Assembly: GCA_949358305.1 (NCBI GenBank)
Contig: OX442318.1
Span: forward strand, 8,604,501 to 8,668,500
Direction: 5' to 3'
Origin: Strigamia acuminata
Taxonomy: Eukaryota > Arthropoda > Chilopoda > Geophilomorpha > Linotaeniidae
DNA length: 64,000 bases
A model generated the notes under the pieces. The model was not told the DNA's origin, searched no databases, and saw nothing but the letters and a program-made list of their open reading frames with translations. The position numbers were made by a program, and so were the translations under genes. Shown here one piece after another: positions 33,701 to 44,383 of this stretch (its first letter is position 1; each line of letters starts with the position of its first letter).

Positions 33701-35667
33701 AAAGGGTTATGGGAAGGATGCGGCGGCTATTGCTATGGAAGCGATTAATTACGGTAGGGGAATGATCGATTGAAATTCAAGTTTTTGCTTGGAAATTTCA
33801 ATTTATTACTTCTGTTTTGTGGGAAATTTCAATTTATTACTTCTGTTTTGTGGAAAATTTAAATTTTTTACTTCTGTTTTGTGGAAAATTTAAATTTTTT
33901 ACTAGGTGCGTTCAATCTGTCTTAGAAGAAGTGACTTTCACTTTCCTTACTTTCCTCAAAGTCACTTTTCATTGAATGCACTTACTTACCACCACTTCCA
34001 TTTCCATTTACCGTGTGCCACACGTGAATTTACCGTGTGACACGTGAATCTACCGTGTGCCACACGTGAATCTACCGTGTGCCACACGTGAAGCCACGCG
34101 TGAATCTACCGTATGCCACACGTGAAGCCACGCGTGAATCTACCGTATGCCACACGTGGATTTACCGTATGCCACACGTGAATTTACCGTGTTCATCGAG
34201 AACAAAATGGCTGCCACTGTAGTTTGTTAAATGTGCAATGCGCATGCGCACGCACATAAGTGACTTTTAAAAGGCAGAAAAGGAACTTTCCAGTTACTTT
34301 CCTGAAAGTCACTTAAGTGACTTTACTTGGGCAAAATGTGACGTAATTATCGTCACTTCCGCCCTCTAAAAGTCAGTTAAGTCAGTTAAGTGACTTTCGT
34401 CTCGCAGATTGAACGCACCTACTGAAATTTAGTTGGAAATTTAAATTTTTACTAAAATTTACTGCAAATTTCAATTTTTTCCACTTTTTCACTGAATTTT
34501 AGTTTGAAATTTCAATTTTTTTCACTTTTTCACTGAAATTTAGTTTGAAATTTCAATTTTTCCATTTTTCTACTAAAATTTAGTTTGAAATTTCAATTTT
34601 TTCAACTTTTCTACTGAAATTTTCATGCAAATTTCAATTTTTTCAACTTTTCTACTGAAATTTTCATGCAAATTTCAATTTTTTCCACTTTTTCACTGAA
34701 ATTTAGTTGGAAATTTCAATTTTATCCACCTTTTCACTGAATTTTAGTTTAAAATTTCAATTTTTTTCACTTTTTCACTGAAATTTAGTTTGAAATTTCA
34801 ATTTTTCCATTTTTCTACTAAAATTTAGTTTGAAATTTCAATTTTTTCAACTTTTCTACTGAAATTTTCATGCAAATTTCAATTTTTTCCACTTTTTCAC
34901 TGAAATTTAGTTGGAAATTTCAATTTTATCCACTTTTTCACTGAATTTTAGTTTGAAATTTCAATTTTTTTCACTTTTTCACTGAAATTTAGTTTAAAAT
35001 TTCAATTTTTCCACTTTTCTACTAAAATTTAGTTTGAAATTTCAATTTTTTTCAAGTTTTCTACTGAAATTTTCATGCAAATTTCAATTTTTTCAACTTT
35101 TCTACTGAAATTTTGATGCAAATTTCAATTTTTTTAACTGCATTTGACGTTTTCTAGCTCGCGATTGTCGAATTGACGTTGTCTTAGTGGACACATCCGG
35201 CCGAATGCAGGACAACGAACCCCTCATGCGAGCTCTGGCTAAAGTAAAACCACCAAACCCAACACAAACAAACCTAAACTCATCAATTTTTCCACCCATT
35301 CGCAGTTAATCAAAGTAAACCAACCGGATCTGGTTCTCTTTGTCGGCGAGGCACTGGTTGGAAACGAAGCTGTCGATCAGTTGGTCAAATTCAACCAAGC
35401 GCTCGCTGACCACTCCACTCAAGACAAACCCCACTTGATTGACGGCATCATGTTGACCAAATTCGACACGATCGACGACAAAGTACAAAATTCCCCCCAA
35501 AAAATAAAAAAAAAAAATTTCAATTTTTTCCGTCAAATTAGGTCGGCGCTGCGGTCTCGATGACGTACACCACCGGCCAGCCAATCGTATTCGTCGGCAC
35601 TGGTCAAACCTACACAGATCTGAAGAATTTGAATGCAAAAGCCGTCGTTTCCGCTTTGATGAAATAA
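30754..35667 (+). CDS. SRPRA: signal recognition particle receptor subunit alpha
   Basis: Twelve exons: 30754-30870, 30973-31056, 31131-31244, 31775-32106, 32165-32306, 32361-32473, 33044-33150, 33214-33473, 33540-33753, 35158-35243, 35306-35482 and 35542-35667. The protein is 623 aa (human about 638). It docks the SRP-ribosome complex at the ER membrane with SRPRB. The N-terminal longin-like X domain begins [21 protein letters not shown] Lys/Glu-rich linker and acidic patch (DMFDDDEDE) follow. The NG GTPase has GVNGVGKST (P-loop), [18 protein letters not shown] (G3, usually DTAGRMQ) and TKFD (G4). A 63-nt in-frame intron at 33151-33213 would insert 21 residues if retained. The poly(A) signal is at 35733-35738. 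The gene is convergent with MAEL copy A. Confidence 0.97.
31262..31420. repeat. short tandem repeat in SRPRA intron 3
   Basis: Repeats of AAATCATTTTT / AAATCATTTCT, followed by looser TCATTTTTCATC sequence to about 31740. Confidence 0.85.
32520..32960. repeat. degenerate ATGCA-containing repeats in SRPRA intron 6
   Basis: Units such as TTACTCGTAATAATGCATAT and TTACTCTTAAGAATGCACAT, with looser copies on both sides. Confidence 0.8.
33904..34420. mobile_element. TIR element in SRPRA intron 9
   Basis: Inverted ends AGGTGCGTTCAATCTG and CAGATTGAACGCACCT, flanked by ACT on both sides. The subterminal regions contain repeated AAGTGACTTT on both strands. An internal minisatellite of CACACGTGAATCTACCGTGT units occupies 34010-34195. 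No coding capacity. Confidence 0.9.
34430..35140. repeat. 40-bp tandem repeat in SRPRA intron 9
   Basis: About 17 units of 38-41 bp, GAAATTTAGTTTGAAATTTC plus AATTTTTTCACTTTTTCACT, with higher-order variants having TTTTCATGCAAATTTC. Confidence 0.95.
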
Positions 35668-35787
35668 TTGACAAAATGGTGCATGGTTTTTAGGGTTTAG
35701 AATCGAATTATTAGGTGTGTAATCATGTTGACAATAAATTGTATAAAATATTCTATAAATTTGATTAAGTAAAAAACGTTTTTCTCA

Positions 35788-35793
35788 TTTATT
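35788..35793 (-). promoter_or_regulatory. poly(A) signal of MAEL copy A
   Basis: AATAAA on the minus strand, 31 bp after the MAEL copy A stop. The SRPRA signal AATAAA lies on the other strand at 35733-35738, so the two 3' ends abut or overlap. Confidence 0.7.
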
Positions 35794-35823
35794 TGCATCA
35801 ATTTTTGGCACAAAAACGAATTT

Positions 35824-38023
35824 TTACATTTTATCCCCGTAAATATCAACCTGGAAAACAATTTCGTTATTTTTACGTACCTTAAAAGAAAAAAAATGTA
35901 AGGCTTACACTATCCGGTTGGAATACGGAGCTTTTTCCGGTCGGTTTAATCAAAATGGCTGCGCTTGCCCCTTTTTCCTTAGGTTGAGTCAAGTCGCGAC
36001 AATTCGCTGTCGATAATTTGAAGACGTTGCTTTTCATCACGACTGAACCGTCTTCCAATTCCGGGCCGTGTTTGCCGGAAATCATTTCAATATGGTACAA
36101 ACCGCACAGTATATCGGATAGAATGTATCTAATGAAAAAGGCAGATCGAATTAGTTAAAGATAAATGTTCCAGTACATTTGTGAGTTCTCAACTGTACTG
36201 GAATTTGAAGTCGGTACCATTTTGTATATAAAAAAAGAATTTTTCATATTCTTTCAATATAATTCCAATTAAAAATAGTATTTCCGGAAAAATTCTGACA
36301 TTTAGCGAGCGTTTTATCTCGATGATAACAAAATTAAGTTAATTTTAGCTACCGGAAATCCGTTTTTCAACAACAACAAAATGGCGGATGTTGTTTTGGA
36401 TGATACACTAACCCACATTTCCGAGCAAAAGCGAGCGAACAGTATTTATTTCTATCAGCAGCATCGTGCCACTCACACCTAACAGACAAAAACAAAAGAT
36501 TAAACCCCGATAGAATAAATTATGATAAAAGGAACCCCCAAGAAATCGGTTTGTTTTAACGAACTTTCGTTGAAACAAAAAATTCGTTAAATTATGGTTC
36601 GGACTGTACAAATACATAAAAATACCCCATCTTTGGTTGGTAATCATAGGTTGGGGCCGAAATATAGCTTTTGATCGTTGTTTCATCGCTGTCATCGCCT
36701 TTTACTTCCGCCAAACACTTGAAAAGATCCAATAGATTGTAAACTTTGAAATCAATCTCATCGTCTATTTCTAAAAATAAATAAATTAACAAAAATGAGT
36801 AAAAAATCCCATCCCTAAGCTTATCTTAAGGGGCTAAACTTTATTCCAAAAAGTATTTGAAATACTCCCATTGGTTGGGAGATTCATAACACCAGTATAA
36901 ATGCATTGCGACAAAACAGCACAAGTCTAATGGAATCTGAAAACAGCATCATATTCAATACACAACTGAACTAGAGACAAAATCTCCAATGGGAGTATTT
37001 CAAATACTTTTTGGAATAGAGTTTAGGTTCACTTTACCAGCATTTTTTGCCAACCAATTGAGACACGAAACGGTTTGTTCAGTGTAATCCGACACCAGTA
37101 AATCGTCGGGTAAAGTGTACAGTTTGCCACAATTATTTGTGAATTCTTTTATTTCTTTCAAAATTGCTTTGTACTCATTTGAAGCCTTTTCAAATTTTTC
37201 AAATGGGATTCCATGAGTACTTTCACCTGAAATTTAATTATGTCAATTTTATTTCAACTAAATTTATTTATTTATTTATTTATTACTGTTTTCAATGCAG
37301 GTAAATCGATAGCCAATTGGAGGTTTACCTGAAAAAATAAGTTAGATAAGTTGCCACTAGATGGAATTTGGGATACCATCTAACGGCTATTTCCGGCAAC
37401 TAAAACTTTACCAGGATCAATAAACTTTTGATATTCTTTTAAGATTCCTTCTGCAATGGAATATTCCACCAAACCAACTTCAACCGGGATATGAATTTTA
37501 TCCGGTTCTACTTTACAACTGATGTTGAAGAAAATAAGATAAAACTTCGCTTCAACCACTAGAAACAAAACAAAATCAGATTAACTACAAATTCCAACAC
37601 ACTTGTGAACAAAAGACCGTCATAAAACGATGAAAGCCTTCACAAGTGTACTGGAATATTACCTTTTTCAGGACGAATTCTCTCCACAAGTGTTTGGACT
37701 TCGTCCTTTAATTTTTGTCGTCGTATTTCATCGAAAGTTACAACATGAGGCTGATCGACGACCTCAGCTCTCGCTTCAGCCTTCTCTTGATTAGCTTTTA
37801 CTTTATATTTTTCCTGATCTTTTGCAGATAAGGTCTGAAATGGAAACTAAAATAAATAAAAAGAAAAATCCCCAAGACGCCATTTTATTTTACGTACCTT
37901 CCATTTTGAATGCGCCTGACTGATCATATCCTTCGACTTAATAAATTTACCACGTTTAGCCATATCATTACGGAATTCCTTCAAAAAAGTACCGAACGCA
38001 TTATACTGCTTTCGTTTCGGCAT
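35824..38023 (-). CDS. MAEL: Maelstrom paralogue A (short form)
   Basis: Nine minus-strand exons: 38023-37898, 37834-37663, 37558-37412, 37328-37287, 37226-37038, 36770-36626, 36478-36413, 36128-35909 and 35850-35824. They give 377 aa. Maelstrom is a germline piRNA-pathway factor needed for transposon silencing. The N-terminus (MPKRKQYNAFGTFLKEFRND) is the HMG box. The MAEL domain follows, with HIPVEVGLVEYSI, GYRFTCIE, STHGIP and CEWHDAADRNKYC, the C-H-C part of the family's Glu-Cys-His-Cys zinc motif (Glu likely in VEVG). The protein ends VDIYGDKM directly after SSVFQPDS. It lacks the long C-terminal tail of copy B. Exons 3 and 4 are separate here but fused in copy B. The gene is convergent with SRPRA. 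Confidence 0.9.
36842..37018. mobile_element. TIR element in MAEL copy A intron 5
   Basis: Perfect inverted ends of about 33 bp: TATTCCAAAAAGTATTTGAA and the complementary right end, with CTCCCATTGG inside each. 177 bp, no coding capacity. Confidence 0.9.
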
Positions 38024-38052
38024 ATTTAGGCCTTCCGAGTTGAAGTAAACTG

Positions 38053-38360
38053 CCACTCACACTAAAATTCTCCTGGCGTTAAATTTTCAAACTATTTAAA
38101 TACGCCGACACGAAAAATTAAAAAAATAAATAAAAAAAATTAATTTCTTCTTCACTAACGTTTAATCAATTAATCAAATCAGACTTTTATATTTTATTTT
38201 TCTTCAAAATTTTATTCAATGTTAAATGACAAACGTAAAATTAATATTGAAGTAAACAAAAACTGTGAATTCGAATGAAATACAAAAATGGCGGTCTTAA
38301 AAAGATCCACTTGAACTGTAAAATATTTATTAAAATTATCAAGAAAAACAAAAAAAATAC
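38053..38360. repeat. 310-bp direct duplication, left copy
   Basis: This block just upstream of MAEL copy A matches 47653-47965, just downstream of MAEL copy B, nearly base for base (CACTCACACTAAAATTCTCC at the start, AAATGGCGGTCTTAAAAAGA inside). Similarity ends sharply at AAATAC on both sides. The two copies bracket the 9.3-kb retroelement cluster. Confidence 0.9.
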
Positions 38361-38504
38361 TGCTGTTTAAAACGTGGGGGTTAAACCTGGTGAGTTGCTC
38401 AGGTTTAAATAATATCAAATAATATTAATAAACTCAATGTCAGTTTTCGCGGGCCGTTAACGCATTGACAAGCCTTGGCAAATAAAGGGTGTCCCAAAAG
38501 TAAC
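38361..38504. repeat. LTR-like leader with decayed small-ORF start
   Basis: It contains GGTGAGTTGCTCAGGTTTAA, an AATATTAATAAACTCAAT stretch and a GGGCCG, then ACAAGCCTTGGCAAATAAAG. The same leader precedes the small membrane ORFs at 43829 and 45721. ACAAG..TTGGCAAATA also starts the ORF at 45312. Confidence 0.65.
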
Positions 38505-38833
38505 GCAAGATTTGAATTTGCCGCCATTTGATCGGTAAATTGCTTGCAACCCTGAAACAACGACAAATTGACAGCTGAGAGTTTAGGGTTAGGTTTAGGG
38601 TCAGTGAAAATGAAGTGTTACACGATACAAAAACGTGTTTAGGGTTAGTAAAACTGGAGCATTACACGATACAACAACGTGTAACAATTCAATTACTGCA
38701 TGAGACATTTCCTGATCGTGTACTCTCTCGTTTCGGTGATCAGAATTGTAATGCACGGGTGGTTGTGGGCTTGTTGACATAGACCTTTGATTTCAAATAA
38801 CCCCATAAAAAGAAATCTAATGGTGTTAAATCA
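38505..38833 (-). pseudogene. mariner-like transposase remnant
   Basis: The minus strand at 38745-38833 reads DLTPLDFFLWGYLKSKVYVN, the C-terminal signature of mariner-type DDE transposases. The plus strand at 38665-38755 reads YTIQQRVTIQLLHETFPDRV, like the N-terminus of such proteins. The ends are thus joined head to tail with the middle lost. GGGTGTCCCAAAAGTAACGC at 38490 resembles the terminal repeat of these elements. Dead element. Confidence 0.75.
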
Positions 38834-38854
38834 CCATTTAAAGCGGCAATTATT

Positions 38855-39146
38855 ACATTCTAATTAATGGAGCGGCACATTTAAGTTTAGCGATTTTGAA
38901 TCGAAGATTACCTCCATGGGTGGCCAGTCTGATCTGCAAAAAATTGCGCCCACTTTAAGGAGTCACTAGGGAGCTGATCCTAGGTGGATGAGAAGTTTTC
39001 AAATTGTTAAGAGGTTCTTCTTCACCTTCTTTTCTTTTCGGCGGCAATCTCTGTTTCGAGCAACAGAAAGGAGGAAAGAGAGACCACAACTGCTCGTCAA
39101 TTTGATAGCAGTTTGAATTTATTTGTTTGAAGATGTAAAGAAGAGT
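38855..39146. repeat. 290-bp direct repeat flanking the BEL/Pao ORF, left copy
   Basis: It is nearly identical to 41647-41937 (TTAATGGAGCGGCACATTTA, then GGTGGATGAGAAGTTTTCAA). The copies lie 2.79 kb apart in the same orientation. They could be partial LTRs or retroelement 3' ends duplicated by rearrangement. Confidence 0.85.
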
Positions 39147-39971
39147 TACTAATTTCAATCTTATAATTGTATTACTTATTTAGCAAATATCTAATCTTTT
39201 TCTGTTGTAATAGGAATTTTACATGTCCTTTTGTGTGTCAATTTTCAGTAAAGACAATGTTTGTTAGGTATTTTATCTCCTAGAATGACAAGGTCAAGGT
39301 TTAGGAATTTTTAGTCTTGTTTTCCAATGTTTTCATGTTATGTTTACCTATTTCTAAGTCTTGTCCTGTTCCCAGTTCAGTTGTGAAGGCGGAATGACGG
39401 GTTTGAAGCATCTGAGTTGCTTCAAAAGTGTACTGGAAAAGAAGGAATTGTTAATTTTGTAAGAGAATGCAATTAATGCATTTTTACAGTGTATTTGACT
39501 TGTTTTAGATGCGTTATTTGCATATTTAGTTAAGTTTATTCCTTTTCTATTTGTTATAATTCTTTCCAATGGTTTCTGTTAATTTAAATTGATTTTATCT
39601 CTATTATGAGGCACAATGCAAGCTTTAACTTATGTTATTTATGAGTTTAGTCACTAGGTGCCTCGTGAATTTGTAGTTGCTAAGGAATCTTTGTAAAAAA
39701 GAGTAGAACTTGTTATTCCTCTCTCTTGTTGTTAAGTTTGGTTATTTCTCATGTTAAACTTGTTATTCTAAAAGAGAAATAAGTCAATTCTCCAAGAATC
39801 TTTTTCTGTTGTAATAGGAATTTTACATGTCCCACGAATATTCTCCGAACTTCACAGACTCTTACTTACACTTGCTTAGCGTTTATTCAAATGCGGTGTG
39901 CAAATGGAAAACGACCTCGAAATAAAATGCTAAACTTAACTCCGAAATGCCACAGACAATCTGACTTGACA
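39147..39971. other. retroelement-associated spacer
   Basis: AT-rich DNA with a repeated phrase TGTTGTAATAGGAATTTTAC at 39205 and 39810. No separate gene is seen. It is probably untranslated retroelement sequence. Confidence 0.4.
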
Positions 39972-41541
39972 CACTATACGTAATACACTGGGACCGGAAT
40001 TGGGAAGACGATTTCATAGGATTTACAAAGGAAACGTGGAAAACGTTAATTTATTTCTAGAATTCGTAGCTAGTGAAGTCCGAGTTGCAGAACTTTCCGA
40101 CGATAGTGTGTTTACGAGCACAAAGAGCGCCAAAAAGGGCGAGAAGAGTTCTACAAAAGAATCCAAAGACGAGCTCCGAGGAACCATGTCCTCTTGCGCG
40201 GCGACGCAAGATACTTCATTCGGGTCCAACACGAGAGAATCCGTCAAACAGAAGTCGAATCCAGTCAGGAAATTGATCTGCGCCTTCTGCGAAGGAGATC
40301 ATTTCAACAACAATTGTGACGCAAAGCTGGGAATTTCAGAGAAATATGATATAGTAAAAAGAAAGCGTTTATGTTTCAATTGTCTAAGACCTACGCATAC
40401 AGTGGGCAACTGTCCAGTTAAGTTTTGTTGTCGGGCATGTGGTGGTCGTCACCATACATCGATTTGCAACAGAGGACAGACAGAGAAGACGACTGACCCA
40501 AAAGAAGAGAACGTATCAGCGAACGTCTCATTGTCGATTTTGAGTGATGTCCAGCTAATGGTGTTTACTGCGCTTTTCGTCCGGAAGAGTGGAGAAACCG
40601 TTTCCGTTCGAGGTTTGCTGGATCCAGGAAGCCATCGTTCATACGTTACAAAACGATTGGTCAAGAAACTTCAATTGAATAAGATCGAAACCTACCAAAC
40701 TATGACACAGTGTTTGTTAAACAAACAACCAGTTCCGACAACCCATGGCATATTTCGCTTCGAATTGCAATCCCGTCACGACAAGCAAAAAATCTCCGTA
40801 CTTGCTCTTGATACCGACACACTTCCAAGTGTGAAGGGAGTGGTGGATGATCAAACGCTTCAACAAATCAAGTCTTTTGGTCTGAAGATGGCCGAACCAC
40901 ATCCTTCTGTGACGGATGAAGTTGATATCTTATTAGGAAGCGGCGCTTGGTGGAAAGTCCTCCAATCTGGAACGAAAAGAATTAGCACAGAATTGGGGAT
41001 GATGAATACAGTGTTTGGGTGGATCTTAAACGGTCAAATTAAGTCAAAAAATGTCTACAAGGATGACGTCTCACCAGGAGACATATCATGCATGGCGATA
41101 GATTCTGAGAGAAAGACTATTTCCAAAACCACCAGAAAGGACAAAGGAGAGTTTGAACTCGAAAATTCCGCTTTAATACCTGACAAAAAAGGCGAAAATG
41201 ATGGTTTTCGAAAGATAGGCGACACCCATTCTCTTTTCGCCGCGAGCAGCTCTATCGAGCAAGAGGTACAGCGTGCAGACGTCCCCATCGAAAAAATGGA
41301 AATGGATGGAAAACTGACGTTTAAAGCAATAAGCTCGGGCAAGATGGCGGCTTTGCTGAGTCCAAACGTACCGGAGTCCACTGAAAAGAAAAGAGAAATG
41401 TCCGAAAATTTCAAAAAGAATGATGATTACAAGAGAAGGGAATTTAAGGCAGTATCCAACCTCATTCCACTAGCAGAAAATATCGTCAAACTTCATGCTA
41501 AATGCCACTTTTGTGGAAACAAAGCCTCGTTCACCAAATGA
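39972..41541 (+). pseudogene. BEL/Pao gag-protease fragment with thymidine-kinase-like tail
   Basis: The frame opens after a stop at 39969-39971 and runs to TGA at 41539-41541. It starts inside the gag domain (FLEFVASEVRVAE). Zinc knuckles follow (CAFCEGDHFNNNC, CFNCLRPTHTVGNC, CCRACGGRHHTSIC), then an aspartic-protease region with RGLLDPGSHRSYVTK and the typical VFGWILNGQ. No reverse transcriptase follows. Instead an acidic linker leads to NLIPLAENIVKLHAKCHFCG, which matches the C-terminal lasso and zinc site of cellular thymidine kinase. The TGA interrupts this region; beyond it the same frame continues with EEKYKSTCRTCF, the second CxxC, to about 41650. No complete element is present. A near-identical inverted copy follows. 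Confidence 0.85.
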
Positions 41542-41646
41542 ATCTCGGAAGAAGCGCAAGTTCAGTCTGTAGGAGGAGAAGAGAAATACAAGTCGACATG
41601 TCGTACCTGTTTTCCGAGATTAATCGAATCCACAGAAGTCAAGAGA

Positions 41647-41937
41647 AAGCTAATTAATGGAGCGGCACATTTAAGTTTAGCGATTTTGAATCGAAGATTA
41701 CCTCCATGGGTGGCCAGTCTGATCTGCAAAAAATTGCGCCCACCTTAAGGAGTCACTAGGGAGCTGATCCTAGGTGGATGAGAAGTTTTCAAATTGTTAA
41801 GAGGTTCTTCTTCACCTTCTTTTCTTTTCGGCGGCAATCTCTGTTTCGAGCAACAGAAAGGAGGAAAGAGAGACCACAACTGCTCGTCAATTTGATAGCA
41901 GTTTGAATTTATTTGTTTGAAGATGTAAAGAAGAGAT
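41647..41937. repeat. 290-bp direct repeat, right copy
   Basis: Same sequence as 38855-39146. It sits exactly between the two inverted arms and forms most of the spacer of the large inverted repeat. Confidence 0.85.
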
Positions 41938-43204
41938 TATTTCCCGATATTCGTTTGGTGAACGACGCTTGGTTTCCGCAAAAGTGGCATTTAGCATGAA
42001 GTTTGACAATAGTTTCTGCTAGTGGAATGAGATTAGATACTGCCTTGAATTCCCGTCTCTTGTAATCATCATTCTTTTTGAAATTTTCGGACATTTCTCT
42101 TTTCTTTTCAGTGGACTCCGGTACGTTTGGACTCAGCAAAGCCGCCATCTTGCCCGAGCTTATTGCTTTAAACGTCAGTTTTCCATCCATTTCCATTTTT
42201 TCGATGGGGACGTCTGCACGCTGTACCTCTTGCTCGTTAGAGCTGCTCGCGGCGAAAAGAGAATGGGTGTCGCCTATCTTTCGAAAACCATCATTTTCGC
42301 CTTTTTTGTCAGGTATTAAAGCGGAATTTTCGAGTTCAAACTCTCCTTTGTCCTTTCTGGTGGTTTTGGAAATAGTCTTTCTCTCAGAATCTATCGCCAT
42401 GCATGATATGTCTCCTGGTGAGACGTCATCCTTGTAGACAATTTTTGACTTAATTTGACCGTTTAAGATCCACCCAAACACTGTATTCATCATCCCCAAT
42501 TCTGTGCTAATTCTTTTCGTTCCAGATTGGAGGACTTTCCACCAAGTGCCGCTTCCTAATAAGATATCAACTTCATCCGTCACAGAGGGATGTGGTTCGG
42601 CCATCTTCAGACCAAAAGACTTGATTTGTTGAAGCGTTTGATCATCCACCACTCCCTTCACACTTGGAAGTGTGTCGGTATCAAGAGCAAGTACGGAGAT
42701 TTTCTGCTTGTCGTGACGGGATTGCAATTCGAAGCGAAATACGCCATGGGTTGTCGGAACTGGTTGTTTGTTTAACAAACACTGTGTCATAGTTTGGTAG
42801 GTTTCGATCTTATTCAATTGAAGTTTCTTGACCAATCGTTTTGTAACGTATGAACGATGGCTTCCTGGATCCAGCAAACCTCGAACGGAAACGGTTTCTC
42901 CACTCTTCCGGACGAAAAGCGCAGTAAACACCATTAGCTGGACATCACTCGAAATCGACAATGAGACGTTCGCTGATACGTTCTCTTCTTTTGGGTCATT
43001 GTAAAAACTAACCCGAGTGAATAAAACAAGCAATTCTTCTCTCCCGCCATTGCGGTCGAGAATCATCAACCTTTCGACATTTAAATCAGTGTTTTGCCTT
43101 CTCTTGTTCTGAGCAGCGGCGCAGCACCGCGTATGAAGCAAGGAATTAATTCTCCAATGTGAAGACATCAGAAAGAGAACTTGGCTTGAAATACCATAAA
43201 TCAA
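41909..43204 (-). pseudogene. inverted copy of the BEL/Pao protease-TK fragment
   Basis: The minus-strand frame from about 42999 to 41940 repeats the plus-strand arm 40495-41545, with only a handful of amino-acid changes (for example LSISSDVQ for LSILSDVQ, GSGTWWK for GSGAWWK). The gag zinc knuckles are missing; the outer 200 bases (43000-43204) are unrelated to the other arm. At the position of the other copy's TGA this copy has CGA (Arg), but it then leaves the thymidine-kinase-like sequence after KRIS and ends at 41909. Confidence 0.85.
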
Positions 43205-43828
43205 CGCTCAGTTCGTGGTCAAATTTGGACTCATTCTGCAAACACTGAATAAGTGTTGTGAGATATATTTCTTGTAACAGATTACTTATCTGTGGAGACA
43301 GATTACTTATCTGTGGAGAGAGCTTTCTTTCTGTTACACACAGGTAACAGAGGGATAATAGCTTGATTTGTGCTTGACAAATCACAGAAATTGAAGTGAA
43401 TCATCGCGATTCGGAATCTACAAGTAACGGGTATTCCAACTAGCGTCGAGAAGAATTCTGAATTTAATCCGACCAAGGAGCTGAGCGAGAGCAGCAAGAA
43501 GCCATTGTTGCGACGAGCGAGGAGAAGATTTCTTTATTTATTTTTAACAATTCATTTGTTTCTTATTAGTTTTTATATAAGTTTATTAATTTAATATGTA
43601 TTTTATCAGAATAGTTTCTGAGCGCAGATTAAATTAAGTCTGTTTTATTTTATTAAAGAAAAGTGTGTTTATTAAGCATTTTTAAGATTAATAATCTGAA
43701 TTGCTTGTCGTGGCGAATAAACTTAGTGAGTTACTTAGATTTAAATAATATAATAATATTAATAAACAATAATATTATTAATAAACCCAATATCAGTTTA
43801 CTCGGGCCGGGCGAGGGCGACTAACGCT
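43205..43828. other. retroelement leader/LTR-like sequence
   Basis: It includes a duplicated ACAGATTACTTATCTGTGGAG, and at 43700-43815 the leader TGAGTTACTTAGATTTAAAT, AATAATATTAATAAACCCAA, ending TCGGGCCGGGCGAGG. The leader recurs at 38385 and 45630. Confidence 0.55.
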
Positions 43829-44029
43829 ATGTCGACCATCGCCCTATACATGCGCAACTGGAGGATTTGGCAGCAAATCCAGTCATACTCGTTCATCATT
43901 TTTATAACCATCTTGGTAACTGTAATAGTTTGTTTGACATGTCTTTTCGGAAATCAGATCTACGACCGCTTTTACGGCCCGTGCATTTATGAAGAGACGA
44001 TCATACGAAGGAAACACGTACATACTTGA
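43829..44029 (+). CDS. small single-pass membrane protein, 66 aa, retroelement-associated
   Basis: It begins at the ATG MSTIALYMRNWRIWQQIQSY, followed by a strongly hydrophobic segment (FIIFITILVTVIVCLTCLF), then YDRFYGPC and a basic tail. Topology: short N-terminal domain, one membrane helix, short C-terminal domain. It is the best-preserved of several copies in this cluster (45312, 45721, starts at 44777 and 38440). All follow the same LTR-like leader. No known family is recognised. It lies 60 bp before a Gypsy reverse-transcriptase fragment, so it may be an element-encoded accessory ORF. Confidence 0.5.
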   Translation: MSTIALYMRNWRIWQQIQSYSFIIFITILVTVIVCLTCLFGNQIYDRFYGPCIYEETIIRRKHVHT

Positions 44030-44091
44030 CTTTATGACAGACTTTACGGCCCTGTCTAGAGTTCTTTGATTTTCGAATAGGCAAAGAAGGA

Positions 44092-44379
44092 ATGACGCTC
44101 ATGCAGTCTAAGATTGATGCATTGATAAAAATTAAGGCACCTGAAGATATTAAACTACGCACATTTTTAGGAATTGTTAATTTTTATTCCGTTCTTATTA
44201 AGAATTTGGCGGATATTGCCTCTATGTATAAATTATGTGCGCAAACCGAGTGGGTTTGGGACGAGCGCCGAGAACTAGCTTTTAAGATTGTCAAGAAGCT
44301 AACAACGATGCCAGTCGTCCAATTATATAGTTTGGATCGCCCTTTAGTCCTTGCGACGGCGGTGTCAGTGCGTTGTTAG
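44092..44379 (+). pseudogene. Ty3/Gypsy reverse transcriptase-RNase H fragment
   Basis: The frame reads IKAPEDIKLRTFLGIVNFYS, ASMYKLCAQTEWVWDERREL and VVQLYSLDRPLVLATA. This is the conserved linker between reverse transcriptase and RNase H of Gypsy-type elements. It breaks off at 44379 just before the RNase H active site, where a 20-bp minisatellite begins. Fragment only. Confidence 0.9.
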
Positions 44380-44383
44380 GGAT

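Noticed and set aside
42078-42437. 119-aa ORFs at 41055-41414 (minus) and 42078-42437 (plus)
   Set aside because: Antisense shadows of the two BEL/Pao arms.
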